This document shows positions 22,046 to 30,632 of a stretch of DNA of 54,684 nt, one piece after another (positions within the stretch are counted from its first letter, which is position 1; every line of letters starts with the position of its first letter). Below the pieces are notes generated by a model. That model was not told where the DNA came from. It did no database searches and saw only the letters and a list, made by a program, of their open reading frames with translations. The translations under genes and the position numbers were made by a program. The DNA is from Actinomyces sp. ZJ308 (GTDB lineage Bacteria > Actinomycetota > Actinomycetes > Actinomycetales > Actinomycetaceae), in NCBI RefSeq assembly GCF_011752065.1, contig NZ_JAAIJY010000025.1, positions 1 through 54,684 on the forward strand. The letters are read 5' to 3'.

Positions 22046-22435
22046 GTCGGATCTCCTCGGTGAACTCGTCAGTCTGCCGTCCCGGCGGTGGGGGCCATGG
22101 GTGGGCCCCGGGGAGGAACGGCGGTGTTCGTAGGACATCCTAGGAGGTGAAGAGCGTCTCAGGCGAGCAAATGCGGGACTAAGGACACATGCGTGTCCCG
22201 ACCGTGACGCGTAGCGGGGCCGGGCATGACCGGCCCCCGGAGTGGGACGGTGGTACCGTTCGGTCACTATGCGATCGGCTTCCCGCCGGGCCCGCAGGCG
22301 CCGCACCCGCACGCACCGCGCCTCCTCGCCCGCCTCTGACCACCCCCACCCCGACTCGTCGACCGAGCTCACTGGGCGCACTGACCGGCCCGCCTCCGGC
22401 TCCTACGCCGCGCCCCGCGTGGGGGAGGGGCTCGC
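22046..22435. promoter_or_regulatory. Divergent intergenic region with operator-like palindromes
   Basis: This 390-bp gap separates kgd from the CNNM transporter pair and contains no convincing gene. It holds GGACAC-ATGC-GTGTCC (22183-22198), a symmetric site of operator type, and GGGGCCGG (22216-22223) paired with 22230-22237. Promoters for both directions must lie here, but I cannot identify their -35 and -10 boxes with confidence. Confidence 0.4.
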
Positions 22436-23773
22436 ATGACCGACTGGCTCATGATCGCCGTCGGCGTGGTTCTCACCGTGGGCACCGCCCTGTTCGTGGC
22501 CGGGGAGTTCTCCCTGGTGGCCCTCGACCCCTCCACCGTCGAGACCCGCGCCGCCGCCGGGGACAAGCGCGCCGGTACCGTCCAGCGCGCCCTGGGGCGC
22601 CTGTCCACCCTCCTGTCCGGCGCCCAGGTCGGCATCACCCTGACCACCGTGCTCCTGGGCTACACGATGCAGGCCGCCCTGGCCAACCTGCTCACCGACC
22701 TCATGAGCCACTGGCTGGCCGCCTCGGTGGCCACCGGCGCCGCGGTCGTCATCGCGCTCATCGTTGTCAACGCCTTCTCCATGGTCATGGGCGAGCTCAT
22801 CCCCAAGAACGCCACCCTGGCCGACCCCATGCGCGCCGCCGGCCTCGTGGCCCCCTTCCTCATGGGCTTCACCACCCTGCTCAAGCCCCTCATCGTCGTG
22901 CTCAACAACGCCGCCAACGCCGTCCTGCACGCCATGGGCATTGAGCCCGCCGAGGAGCTCAGCGGCGCCCGCAGCGCCGGCGAGCTCGCCTCCCTCGTGC
23001 GCCACAGCGCCGAGGAGGGCACCCTCGACGCCTCCACCGCCACCCTGCTCACCCGCTCCATCGGCCTGGGCGAGCTCACCGCCGTCGACGTCATGACCGA
23101 CCGCGGCCGCCTCTACACCCTCGAGGCCGACGACTGCGCCGACGACGTGGTGCGCCTGGCCCGAGCCACCGGCCACTCCCGCTTCCCCGTCATCGGCCTT
23201 GACGTCGATGACGTCCTGGGCATCGTCCACCTGCGCCGCGCCATCGGCGTCCCCTACGAGCGGCGCGCCGACGTGCCCGTGGCCTCCACCTCCCTCATGA
23301 CGCCCGCACCCCGCGTGCCCGAGACCATGCCGCTGGCCAACCTGCTGGTCGAGCTGCGCGCCCAGGGCTCCCAGATGGCCGTCGTCGTCGACGAGTACGG
23401 CGGCACCGCCGGCGTCGTCACCCTCGAGGACGCCGTCGAGGAGGTCGTCGGGGACGTCGCCGACGAGCACGACCGCCGCCGCGCGGGCGCCCACCTCGAC
23501 CCCTCCGGCCACTGGGTCGTCCCCGGCTGGATGCGCCCCGACGAGCTCGCCACCCGTGCCGGCATCCAGGTGCCCGACGACGGCCCCTACGAGACCCTCG
23601 GCGGCCTGGTCATGACCGAGCTCGGCCGCATCCCCGTCGTCGGCGACGTCGTCGACCTGCCTCACGCCTCCCTGAGCGTCGACGCCATGGACGGACGCCG
23701 CGTCACCCGCCTCCACGTGCGCCCCACCGACACCGACGCGATCCCGGGCACGCAGGAGGGGCAGCACCGATGA
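22436..23773 (+). CDS. Hemolysin-C/CNNM transporter with CBS and CorC domains
   Basis: A 445-residue membrane protein of the CNNM/CorC family, implicated in Mg2+/Co2+ efflux in characterised homologues. The N-terminal CNNM domain has three to four helices ([52 protein letters not shown]), followed by two CBS domains (about 215-330, with [17 protein letters not shown]) and a C-terminal CorC_HlyC domain. The start has a GGGGGAGGGG site. Its stop overlaps the next gene (ATGA), whose product is a shorter paralogue, so the two may form a heteromer. Confidence 0.88.
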   Translation: MTDWLMIAVGVVLTVGTALFVAGEFSLVALDPSTVETRAAAGDKRAGTVQRALGRLSTLLSGAQVGITLTTVLLGYTMQAALANLLTDLMSHWLAASVATGAAVVIALIVVNAFSMVMGELIPKNATLADPMRAAGLVAPFLMGFTTLLKPLIVVLNNAANAVLHAMGIEPAEELSGARSAGELASLVRHSAEEGTLDASTATLLTRSIGLGELTAVDVMTDRGRLYTLEADDCADDVVRLARATGHSRFPVIGLDVDDVLGIVHLRRAIGVPYERRADVPVASTSLMTPAPRVPETMPLANLLVELRAQGSQMAVVVDEYGGTAGVVTLEDAVEEVVGDVADEHDRRRAGAHLDPSGHWVVPGWMRPDELATRAGIQVPDDGPYETLGGLVMTELGRIPVVGDVVDLPHASLSVDAMDGRRVTRLHVRPTDTDAIPGTQEGQHR

Positions 23774-24858
23774 GCACGCCCCTGGCCCTCCTGGTCACCG
23801 TCATCCTCCTGGCCGGCAACGCCTTCTTCGTCGGCGCCGAGTTCGCCGTCACCTCCTCGCGCCGCAGCCAGCTCGAGCCGCTGGCCGAGGCCGGCGACGC
23901 CCGCGCCACCACCGCCCTGTGGGCCCTCCAGAACGTCTCGCGCATGCTGGCCACCGCCCAGCTCGGCGTCACCCTGTGCTCCACCGGCCTGGGCGTGGTC
24001 GCCGAACCCGCCATCGCCCACGCCCTCGAGCCGCTGCTGGCCGCTGTCGGCGTCGGGCACGCCGGCTCCCACGCCGTCGCCGTCGTCATCGCCCTGGTCA
24101 TCGTTGTGGGCCTGCACGTCGTCGCCGGGGAGATGGTGCCCAAGAACATCTCCATCTCCTCCCCGGAGAAGGCCGTGCGCTGGCTCGCCCCGCCCCTGGT
24201 GTGGTGCTCGCGCGTCCTCAGCCCCGTGGTCAACGGGCTCAACGGCTTCGCCAACGGGGTCCTCAAGGCGCTGGGCATCGAGGCCAAGGAGGAGATCTCC
24301 GCGGCCTTCAACGCCGAGGAGGTCGCCTCCATCGTCGAGCGCTCCACCGCCGAGGGCGTCCTGGAGGACTCCACCGGCCTGCTCAGCGGCGCCCTGGAGT
24401 TCTCCGAGGAGACCGCCGGCAGCGTCATGGTGCCCCTGAGCGAGCTCGTCATCCTTCCCGAAGGCTGCACCCCGGAGGACGTGGAGCGGGCCGTGGCCTC
24501 CACCGGCTTCTCCCGCTTCCCGCTCGTCGCCGAGTCGGGGTCTGACGCTGATGGAGGAGACGAGAGGGAGCCCGTCATCACCGGCTACCTGCATCTCAAG
24601 GACATCCTCTACGCCGACGGCGCCGACCGCAGCGAGCCGGTCCCGGCCTGGCGGGCCCGCGCACTCGTGCCCGTCGGCTACGACGATGAGGTGGAGGAGG
24701 CCCTGGCGGCCATGCAGCGCTCGGGGGCCCACCTCGGACACGTGCGCAACGCCCAGGGCCGGTTCGTCGGCGTCCTCTTCCTGGAGGACATCCTCGAAGA
24801 GCTCGTCGGCGAGGTCAACGACGCCATGCAGCGCGAGGAGCACCAACGCCGTGATTAA
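23770..24858 (+). CDS. Second CNNM/CBS transporter, lacking the CorC domain
   Basis: A 362-residue paralogue of the preceding protein: CNNM membrane domain (ALLVTVILLAGNAFFVGAEF; TAQLGVTLCSTGLGVVAEPA; EMVPKNISISSPEKAV) and paired CBS domains (about 215-345, ending FVGVLFLEDILEELVGEV). It stops right after the second CBS domain and so has no CorC_HlyC module, unlike its partner. The overlap and shared layout indicate co-translation. Confidence 0.86.
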   Translation: MSTPLALLVTVILLAGNAFFVGAEFAVTSSRRSQLEPLAEAGDARATTALWALQNVSRMLATAQLGVTLCSTGLGVVAEPAIAHALEPLLAAVGVGHAGSHAVAVVIALVIVVGLHVVAGEMVPKNISISSPEKAVRWLAPPLVWCSRVLSPVVNGLNGFANGVLKALGIEAKEEISAAFNAEEVASIVERSTAEGVLEDSTGLLSGALEFSEETAGSVMVPLSELVILPEGCTPEDVERAVASTGFSRFPLVAESGSDADGGDEREPVITGYLHLKDILYADGADRSEPVPAWRARALVPVGYDDEVEEALAAMQRSGAHLGHVRNAQGRFVGVLFLEDILEELVGEVNDAMQREEHQRRD

Positions 24859-24965
24859 ATCGTGATCTCCCGGCGATGGCCAGTGGATACCCACAACTCA
24901 GACCGCCTCACTCGCCGATGGTCGGCCTCCTGGACGGGGTCGGCCGTCTGACGCCGATTCATTCG

Positions 24966-25001
24966 TATGACACGTATTTCTGCTTCTTCATTGGTGTCAT
25001 A
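24966..25001. promoter_or_regulatory. TATGACAC inverted repeat upstream of the M23 gene
   Basis: TATGACAC (24966-24973) and its complement (24994-25001) flank a T-rich 20-bp centre in the 344-bp gap before the M23 gene. The spacing and low GC suggest a promoter/operator region at the start of the leader described next. No other copy was noticed. Confidence 0.4.
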
Positions 25002-25083
25002 GGAGGAACCTTGCGGATTGTCTGAGAAGTGCAGGTCACACAAAGGTGTGCTGGTTCTCCTGGCGAGACCTACAGGAGACCGC
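25001..25083 (+). ncRNA. Predicted pseudoknotted leader RNA upstream of M23 endopeptidase
   Basis: Several perfect pairings nest here: outer GCGG (25013-25016) with CCGC (25080-25083); hairpin CACAC (25037-25041) with GTGTG (25046-25050); hairpin TCTCCTG (25056-25062) with CAGGAGA (25073-25079); and AGGTC (25033-25037) with GACCT (25067-25071), which lies in the loop of the previous hairpin, giving a pseudoknot. A competing pairing is AGGAGGAACC (25001-25010) with GGTTCTCCT (25053-25061), which would break the 7-bp hairpin. Mutually exclusive structures are typical of riboswitches. It does not resemble the c-di-AMP (ydaO) element that often precedes cell-wall hydrolase genes. Unassigned. Confidence 0.45.
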
Positions 25084-25202
25084 TACTGTTTTAACCGAGC
25101 ACAATCCGAGACTGTCGCCCCGGCAGCCAGCGAGTCGTCAACCACCGGATCGCCGGCAGTGACGACACTCCCCATGACACCAGCCACCTGGAGGCTTCCC
25201 GC

Positions 25203-27545
25203 GTGACCCCGCAGCCCATGAGTCGACGCCAGCGTCGCGAGGCGGAACGTGCTGCCGAAGTCGCTCGCCAGCTCGCCGAGGTGGAGGCCGGAGCCAACCC
25301 GCCGTCAACGCCGACGACGCACACCGCCCACACCACGCATGCCGCCGGCCCCACCCGTCGCTCGCGCCGTGACCTCCACGCTCACAGCTCCCAGACCGGT
25401 GCCGCTCCCAGCACCGTTACCGCCCCGAGTCCCTCCGCTCTCCCAGACGTTCCGGTTGCCCCCCAGAAGCAGAACCACCCGCAGCGGCCCACGGCCCAGG
25501 CGACACCTCCGGCTGCGGCGCCACCCACGCGAGCAGGGGCGCACGCGGCCGCCGGCCCGACGCGCCCAATGCCCGTCGAGCAGACCGGGCAGGGCGACCA
25601 GCAGCTGGTCGCACCGATGAGCCGCATGGCCCGCCGTCGCCAAGGCGCTGCCCAGCAGCCCGGTCGGCCCGCGGATCCGCGTCCCCCGGCGCCCGAGCCC
25701 GCCGCTCCTTCCTCATCGGTGAGCCCCTCGGTGGAAACGGGTGCGGTGCAACCCTCACCGGCGGCCCCCTCCGCCTTCTCCGCCGTCCCGCAGACGCCGA
25801 GGGAGGAGCGCCCCACCCGCCGCTCCCGCAAGGACCTGCGCGCCGCCCACGTCTCCGAGGACACCCGGCAGACACGCGAGAGCCCCGCCGTCGCCAACGT
25901 GCCGCAGGCCCAGCATCATCAGGCCGAGGCGCGGCCGGATGGCCGACGCAGTCGACGCCGCTCCCACGCCGCCGAGCAGCCCGCCGCCTCATCGACGCCC
26001 TCGGCCGCGGCGCCGTCGGCCCTGTCGCCTCTGGTCGCGGCCTCCCTGGCCGAGTCCACCTCCGGCCTTGAGCCGGCCGCCGCCCAGCCCGCCGGCAGCA
26101 CGCCGTGGTGGGCCGCCGGCGACGCCTCCCCCGCCTCGTCCAGCGCGGCGCAGTCCCACAGCCACGCCGCCCCCGCCGGTCCGGGTGCGGCCGCTGCCTC
26201 CGGAACCGCCTCCCGCTCGCAGAGCCGTCGTAGGATGCGCGCCTCCGCGGCAACGCCCGCCAGCGTCCCCGCCAAGCCCGTCGTCGCCTCCACCACCCAT
26301 CACAGTGCTCCCAGTGCTCCTAGCGCTGCGGCGGGTGCCGTCTCCACCGCCTTCACCACGACGTCGCAGCCCGAGCCCGCGGTGACCGTCGAGGCCGCTC
26401 CCGCGGCGCCGTCGGCTCCCGAGGTCCCTCATGAGATCCGCTTCTCGCGGCGGATCACGGACTTCCGCGGCGCCGAGACCGTTGAGGTCCCCGAGGTCCG
26501 CAGGCTCATGGCCGCTCGTAAGGCCGGGGTGCCGCTCGCCGATGAGACGGCCATCCGCGCTGCCAAGGCCGCCCAGCAGACTCAGACGGCCGGATCGGCG
26601 GAGACCGCTGAGGTCACGCCCTCGGATGAGGCGACCGCCTCGGCGCCGTCGGCCAGGGTCTCCACAGCCTCCAGACCGGACACCCACCGCGACTCCTCGA
26701 CCGGTCCCGCCCCCGTGCGCCCCGCCCGGCGCCGCACCGGAACCGGGATCCTGGGACGCACCGCCGTGCTGTCGGCCCTGGCCGTGGCCACGGTCCTCGC
26801 CCCGTTGTCCAGCCACCTCGACAACACGCCGTTGGCCTCGGCCGCGATGAAGATGCACGCCGGAACCGCCTCGCAGAGCCAGAGCCCGGCCGCCGCCGGG
26901 ACGAAGCCGTCATCCGTGGCCAGCGCCGTGCTCGGCAGCGATGACCTGGATGATGACTCCGACACCCAGCTCTCCAACGTCCCCGACGCCGCCACTCGGG
27001 CCAGGATCCGCGAGGCCTACCAGAACGCGGCCAAGACCTGCTCCTCGGCCACCGGCGCCTCCGGCGACACGAGCGCCTTCAGCTCCAAGCCGCAGCTGTT
27101 CTACCCCATGCTCCCGGACACCTACACGATCTCCTCGGAGTACGGATACCGCACCCACCCCACGCTCGGCATCCAGAAGCTTCACGCCGGCCAGGACATG
27201 GCTGCACCGGTGGGCACCCCCATCTACGCCGCCGCGGCCGGCACCGTCACCACCGCCGGCATGGTGGACGGCACCGGAACCGTCACCATCAAGCACGAGA
27301 TCGACGGTCAGGTCTGGTACACCAGCTACCTCCACATGTACGAGGACGGCATCTACGTCAAGGCCGGCGACACCGTCACGGCCGGCCAGATGATCGCCGG
27401 CGTGGGCAACACCGGCCGGTCCTCCGGTGCGCACCTGCACTTCGAGGTGCGCACCAAGGACGACTCCGCCGACGAGTCCACCGTGGAGCCGTGGGGCTGG
27501 CTCAAGCAGCACGGCGCCGTCGAGCTCACCACCAACTGCAGCTGA
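25203..27545 (+). CDS. Membrane-anchored M23 (LytM-type) peptidase
   Basis: A 780-residue protein with a long Ala/Pro/Ser-rich cytoplasmic region (1-510; basic start MSRRQRREAERAAEVARQLA), one membrane segment (about 514-537, LGRTAVLSALAVATVLAPL), a linker and a C-terminal M23 domain (about 635-770). Zinc ligands are visible as HAGQD (H661, D665) and HLHFE (H744, H746). It probably cleaves or regulates cleavage of peptidoglycan cross-bridges outside the cell. GTG at 25203 is used because TGGAGG lies 8 nt upstream; an ATG 15 bp later is the alternative. The predicted structured leader suggests post-transcriptional control. Confidence 0.85.
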   Translation: MTPQPMSRRQRREAERAAEVARQLAEVEAGANPPSTPTTHTAHTTHAAGPTRRSRRDLHAHSSQTGAAPSTVTAPSPSALPDVPVAPQKQNHPQRPTAQATPPAAAPPTRAGAHAAAGPTRPMPVEQTGQGDQQLVAPMSRMARRRQGAAQQPGRPADPRPPAPEPAAPSSSVSPSVETGAVQPSPAAPSAFSAVPQTPREERPTRRSRKDLRAAHVSEDTRQTRESPAVANVPQAQHHQAEARPDGRRSRRRSHAAEQPAASSTPSAAAPSALSPLVAASLAESTSGLEPAAAQPAGSTPWWAAGDASPASSSAAQSHSHAAPAGPGAAAASGTASRSQSRRRMRASAATPASVPAKPVVASTTHHSAPSAPSAAAGAVSTAFTTTSQPEPAVTVEAAPAAPSAPEVPHEIRFSRRITDFRGAETVEVPEVRRLMAARKAGVPLADETAIRAAKAAQQTQTAGSAETAEVTPSDEATASAPSARVSTASRPDTHRDSSTGPAPVRPARRRTGTGILGRTAVLSALAVATVLAPLSSHLDNTPLASAAMKMHAGTASQSQSPAAAGTKPSSVASAVLGSDDLDDDSDTQLSNVPDAATRARIREAYQNAAKTCSSATGASGDTSAFSSKPQLFYPMLPDTYTISSEYGYRTHPTLGIQKLHAGQDMAAPVGTPIYAAAAGTVTTAGMVDGTGTVTIKHEIDGQVWYTSYLHMYEDGIYVKAGDTVTAGQMIAGVGNTGRSSGAHLHFEVRTKDDSADESTVEPWGWLKQHGAVELTTNCS

Positions 27546-27557
27546 GGGAGACCCACT

Positions 27558-28313
27558 GTGCCGCCTGCCGCGTCACGAACACGACGTCCTGCTGTCATCG
27601 CGCACCGCGGCGGGGGGCGCGAGGTACCTGAGAACACCTGGAGCGCCGTCGAGCACGTGGCCGCGCTCGGGCTGGAGTGGATGGAGACCGACCTACGGCT
27701 GACCGCCGACGGCATCGTCGTCCTCAGCCACGACGAGGACCTGCTCCGGACCGCGAACGACCCCCGCACCGTCGGCGAGGTCATGTGGGCCGAGCTGGCC
27801 GACCTCGACTCCGGTGACGGCCGCGGCTTCGTGCGTCTCGACGACGCCCTGCGCGCCCACCCGACGATGAGGTTCAACGTCGACCTCAAGGACTCCAGCG
27901 TCGTCCAGGCCGCCCTGCAGACGGTGCGCGACGCCGAGGCCCTCGAGAGGGTCCGCTTCGCCTCCTTCTCCGCCCGCCGGCTGGCCGTGCTGCGCCGCCA
28001 GGAGCCCCGGGCCATGACCTCCCTGGGCGTCAGCGACGTGCTCGGGCTCATGCTGCGCAGCGAGGCGGCCGTCCCACTGCCGCAGACCCGCTGGGGCTGG
28101 AGCCGGGGGAGGGTCGACGCCGTCCAGGTTCCCGAGAGCTACCACGGCGTCCCGGTGGTCACCCGGCGCTTCGTCGCCTCCGCGCACACCGCCGACCTGG
28201 AGGTCCACGTGTGGACGGTGGACGAGCCCGCCAGGATGCGCCGGCTGGCCGAGCTCAACGTGGACGCCATCATGACCGACGTCCCCACACTCGCCCTGAA
28301 GACCCTGGGCTGA
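27558..28313 (+). CDS. Glycerophosphodiester phosphodiesterase
   Basis: A 251-residue GDPD-family TIM-barrel enzyme that hydrolyses glycerophosphodiesters to glycerol 3-phosphate and an alcohol. The catalytic start IAHRGGGREVPENTWSA (His15-Arg16, Glu25 region), METDLRLTADGIVVLSHDED (second catalytic His and acidic metal ligands) and the C-terminal VHVWTVDEPARM and DAIMTDVP are all present. It has no signal peptide, so it is probably cytoplasmic. Starts GTG 12 bp after the M23 gene, in a likely operon. It is the last chromosomal gene before the attachment site. Confidence 0.9.
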   Translation: MPPAASRTRRPAVIAHRGGGREVPENTWSAVEHVAALGLEWMETDLRLTADGIVVLSHDEDLLRTANDPRTVGEVMWAELADLDSGDGRGFVRLDDALRAHPTMRFNVDLKDSSVVQAALQTVRDAEALERVRFASFSARRLAVLRRQEPRAMTSLGVSDVLGLMLRSEAAVPLPQTRWGWSRGRVDAVQVPESYHGVPVVTRRFVASAHTADLEVHVWTVDEPARMRRLAELNVDAIMTDVPTLALKTLG

Positions 28314-28399
28314 GCCTCGTCGGCTCCCGGCACTCGCCGTTCGTCCCGCCCAGTCCCGTCCGGTGACGGCCGACGGCGTCGCAGACCGAGCCGGGCACC

Positions 28400-28512
28400 T
28401 ACTGCACGAGGACGGGGTCGTACTGGCCGGGAGCTGACCGCACTGCACGAGCCTCCGGTCCTCGTGGAGTACACCCGGACCTCCCCCAGTAGCACCCCGA
28501 CCTCGTGCAGTA
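28400..28512. repeat. Cluster of 27-bp units in alternating orientation
   Basis: The unit at 28400-28426 (TACTGCACGAGG...GTACTGG) is repeated in inverted orientation at 28486-28512 with 24 of 27 positions matching. Between them are a related diverged inverted unit near 28468-28490 and an ACTGCACGAG / CTCGTGGAGT hairpin (28442-28471). The set lies in the non-coding gap between the GDPD gene and the tRNA remnant. It looks like a REP/BIME-type intergenic repeat. Confidence 0.6.
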
Positions 28513-28528
28513 CCAGCGAGTGAAGACT

Positions 28529-28561
28529 CGAGCCCCCGGCGCGGGTGGCGACGGGGGCTCG
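28529..28561 (-). terminator. tRNA-Arg terminator
   Basis: CGAGCCCCCG (28529-28538) pairs perfectly with 28552-28561. On the minus strand it begins 5 bp after the CCA end of the tRNA-Arg remnant, the expected place of a tRNA terminator. It remains on the chromosomal side of the attachment site. Confidence 0.7.
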
Positions 28562-28565
28562 GGGG

Positions 28566-28608
28566 TGGTGCCCCGGACAGGATTCGAACCTGCGACCTTC
28601 TGCTCCGG
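28566..28608 (-). pseudogene. tRNA-Arg(CCG) 3' half = attachment site
   Basis: Read on the minus strand, the sequence contains the anticodon loop CTCCGGA (anticodon CCG), the 3' anticodon stem GCAGA, the variable loop AGGTC, the T-arm CAGG-TTCGAAT-CCTG and the acceptor strand CCGGGGCA with an encoded CCA. The 5' half is missing: upstream bases cannot form the anticodon stem, D-arm or acceptor stem. Retention of only the 3' half is the classic product of site-specific integration into a tRNA gene. An intact tRNA-Arg is expected at the other end of the element, outside this window. Confidence 0.8.
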
Positions 28609-28654
28609 AGGTCACATTCCCACCCCTGACGAAGATCAGGTGAACCCCATCAAC

Positions 28655-28685
28655 AGGCCTACGTGGCGTCTCGCCGCGTAGGCCT
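28655..28685 (+). terminator. Hairpin just inside the element
   Basis: AGGCCTACG (28655-28663) pairs perfectly with 28677-28685, followed by CTCTCTGT. It lies between the attachment site and the first gene of the element and could insulate the element from chromosomal transcription. Confidence 0.5.
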
Positions 28686-28817
28686 CTCTGTCGTGCCCTG
28701 AGACACCGACGTCTCACCACCCCATCAAGCCAGGTACACCCATCCTCGACGCCGACGTCGAGCACCCCTAGTCATCAAGGCAATCAACACCTCTCTTTAC
28801 GAACCCAGGAGACGACC

Positions 28818-29168
28818 GTGCAGTGCCCTACATTTCTTCAGTCATTACTCACGATGGAGGCCACGACCGAGTACGCCGACTACTTACGCTCCCTCGTGGC
28901 CGCAGGCAACAGCGAGTATCAGCGCGTACTTATCGAGGTCGAGAAACTTGAAGACGACCTCACTACAGGAACCATCGTCATCACCCCAGCCCCTGAGCCC
29001 CCACACCTCAGGGAAGCAATAACCGCATTCATCAACAAGATCCGCTCCCGCATAGAGAACGGAGAGACGGTCCTCCAGGAGACCCTCGACGAGGTCCAGG
29101 TCGTTATGCGCCACCTCGACGCTGGGAAGATCCGCATCGAGCCCGTTCCGATTTCGGCGGCGGCCTGA
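28818..29168 (+). CDS. Small acidic protein, paralogue of the next gene
   Basis: A 116-residue protein of unknown function, mostly alpha-helical by composition, starting GTG at 28818 with AGGAG just upstream. Its second half (EAITAFINKIRSRIENGE...LQETLDEVQVVM) aligns without gaps to residues 29-70 of the protein encoded next: EA-x3-F-x3-IR-x-R-x-E-x-G-x4-L-x2-TL-x2-V-x-V. The pair therefore arose by duplication. They precede ssb and may be early element genes. No known domain recognised. Confidence 0.65.
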   Translation: MQCPTFLQSLLTMEATTEYADYLRSLVAAGNSEYQRVLIEVEKLEDDLTTGTIVITPAPEPPHLREAITAFINKIRSRIENGETVLQETLDEVQVVMRHLDAGKIRIEPVPISAAA

Positions 29169-29185
29169 AGTAAGGGGCGAAGAAC

Positions 29186-29434
29186 ATGAGAATCACCGTT
29201 CATGAGGTCCTGCTCCTTCAAGCTGCGGTAAATGAGCTCATTGCCGCTGGCCACACGAACCGCTCCAACATCCTTCAGGAGGCAGTCGGCAAGTTCGCCA
29301 CTGAAATCAGGGTGAGAGTCGAAGCTGGTGACTACTGGCTGACGAAGACCCTTACTGCCGTCGATGTACTCGACCACAAACTCCGCAGCGCGACGATAGT
29401 TCACCACAGCCAAAGAATCGGAGAAGCAGCATAA
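29186..29434 (+). CDS. Small protein, paralogue of the preceding gene
   Basis: An 82-residue protein, probably helical, that keeps the core of the preceding 116-residue protein (QEAVGKFATEIRVRVEAGD, then TLTAVDVLDHKL). It starts 18 bp after that gene and ends 83 bp before ssb, so the three are probably co-transcribed. Codon use is more A/T-rich than in the chromosomal part. Function unknown. Confidence 0.6.
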   Translation: MRITVHEVLLLQAAVNELIAAGHTNRSNILQEAVGKFATEIRVRVEAGDYWLTKTLTAVDVLDHKLRSATIVHHSQRIGEAA

Positions 29435-29517
29435 CGAATTATCCGACAAGGTCCTGAACATCCTCGACAACAACATCTCAACAACCACAACCAGTAACAA
29501 GAAAGGACCCAACCATC

Positions 29518-30117
29518 ATGGCCGGAGACACCATCATCACCATCGTCGGGAACCTCACCAAGGACCCCGAGCTCCGCTTCACGCCCTCCGGGGCAGCGGT
29601 GGCCTCCTTCACCGTCGCCTCCACACCGCGCACCTTCGACCGCCAGACCGGCGAGTGGAAGAACGCCGAAACTTTGTTCATGCCCTGCTCAAGTTGGCGC
29701 GACACCGCGGAGAACGTGGCCGAGTCGCTGACCAAGGGCACACGCGTCATCGTCCAGGGCCGACTGGTCCAGCGCTCCTTCACCACCCGTGAGGGCGAGA
29801 ACCGCACGGTGGTGGAGATGCAGGTCGATGAGATCGGCCCCTCACTGCGCTACGCCAAGGCCCAGGTCACCCGCCAGCCCCGCGGGGGCGGCCAGGGAGG
29901 CTTCGGCGGAGGTCAGGGCGGCCCCCAGGGCGGCGGCTTCGGCAACCAGAACAACCAGGGCGGATACAACCAAGGCGGCCCCCAGCAGGGCGGCTACAAC
30001 GGCGGTGGCGGCATCGGCCAGGGCCAGTCCGGGTACAACGCCCCCGCCGGCGGCGCCGCGGACGACCCATGGGCCACGGGCGGCTCCACCTCCTTCGATG
30101 ACGAGCCCCCGTTCTAA
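29518..30117 (+). CDS. ssb: Single-stranded DNA-binding protein
   Basis: A 199-residue SSB. The OB fold occupies about residues 1-110 ([52 protein letters not shown]), followed by a Gly/Gln/Asn-rich linker and the acidic tail DDEPPF that recruits partner proteins. It is likely the element's own SSB, protecting single-stranded DNA during conjugative transfer. Position beside the attachment site fits an early transferred region. Confidence 0.93.
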   Translation: MAGDTIITIVGNLTKDPELRFTPSGAAVASFTVASTPRTFDRQTGEWKNAETLFMPCSSWRDTAENVAESLTKGTRVIVQGRLVQRSFTTREGENRTVVEMQVDEIGPSLRYAKAQVTRQPRGGGQGGFGGGQGGPQGGGFGNQNNQGGYNQGGPQQGGYNGGGGIGQGQSGYNAPAGGAADDPWATGGSTSFDDEPPF

Positions 30118-30137
30118 AGGCACGAAGGCGATAGACC

Positions 30138-30524
30138 ATGAACGACGCCGAAGCCGCATGGGTGCGCGATCATGCCTGGACCCCGGTCATGCGTAAGACC
30201 TACAAGTCAGTACCAGCCGTACTGACCATGTGTCCCTGTGAATACGGGCCGTGTGGCCATTGCTCGGCCGGCAGTCACGAAAACTGCGCATACGACGATC
30301 CCAATAACGCTCAATGGGCAGCCAACCGTGCCAACGTTCCCGCTGGCTGGATCACCACTGCCGACGAGCAGGTCCCCACCCTCGGGGGCGCAGAGAGCTG
30401 GCAGTTCTGGGAAGCCGGCATCCAGCACGACGGCCGGTGCCCATGCGCCATAGCCGGCCATCACGGAGCCATCGGGATACAAACCACAATCTTCGACATC
30501 ATCGGACAGAACGTCCAGAAGTGA
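30138..30524 (+). CDS. Cys-rich small protein, DUF6248-like
   Basis: A 128-residue protein with a dense cysteine cluster (CPCEYGPCGHCSAGSHENC, about 32-50) and a further CPC near residue 101, suggesting zinc binding. The opening AAWVRDHAWTPVMRKTY together with the CGHC cluster resembles DUF6248 proteins of actinobacterial elements; this assignment is from memory of the pattern. It follows ssb by 20 bp. Function unknown. Confidence 0.6.
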   Translation: MNDAEAAWVRDHAWTPVMRKTYKSVPAVLTMCPCEYGPCGHCSAGSHENCAYDDPNNAQWAANRANVPAGWITTADEQVPTLGGAESWQFWEAGIQHDGRCPCAIAGHHGAIGIQTTIFDIIGQNVQK

Positions 30525-30632
30525 CCGATTTTGGACACCGTCCAAGCCACCTGCGACACGCCGCCGTATTGATGTCCAAAACCCGTGTACAAAACTCTTA
30601 CACACCTCATCTACCCGAAAGGAACTGAAACC

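Noticed and set aside
24855..25043. 62-codon minus-strand frame between the CNNM and M23 genes
   Set aside because: No ribosome site and it overlaps the structured leader; codon use is not coding-like.
24859..25202. c-di-AMP (ydaO-type) riboswitch upstream of the M23 gene
   Set aside because: The expected conserved GGGG-GAA and GCAG-type blocks and the pseudo-two-fold layout are absent; the pairings found form a different, smaller pseudoknot.
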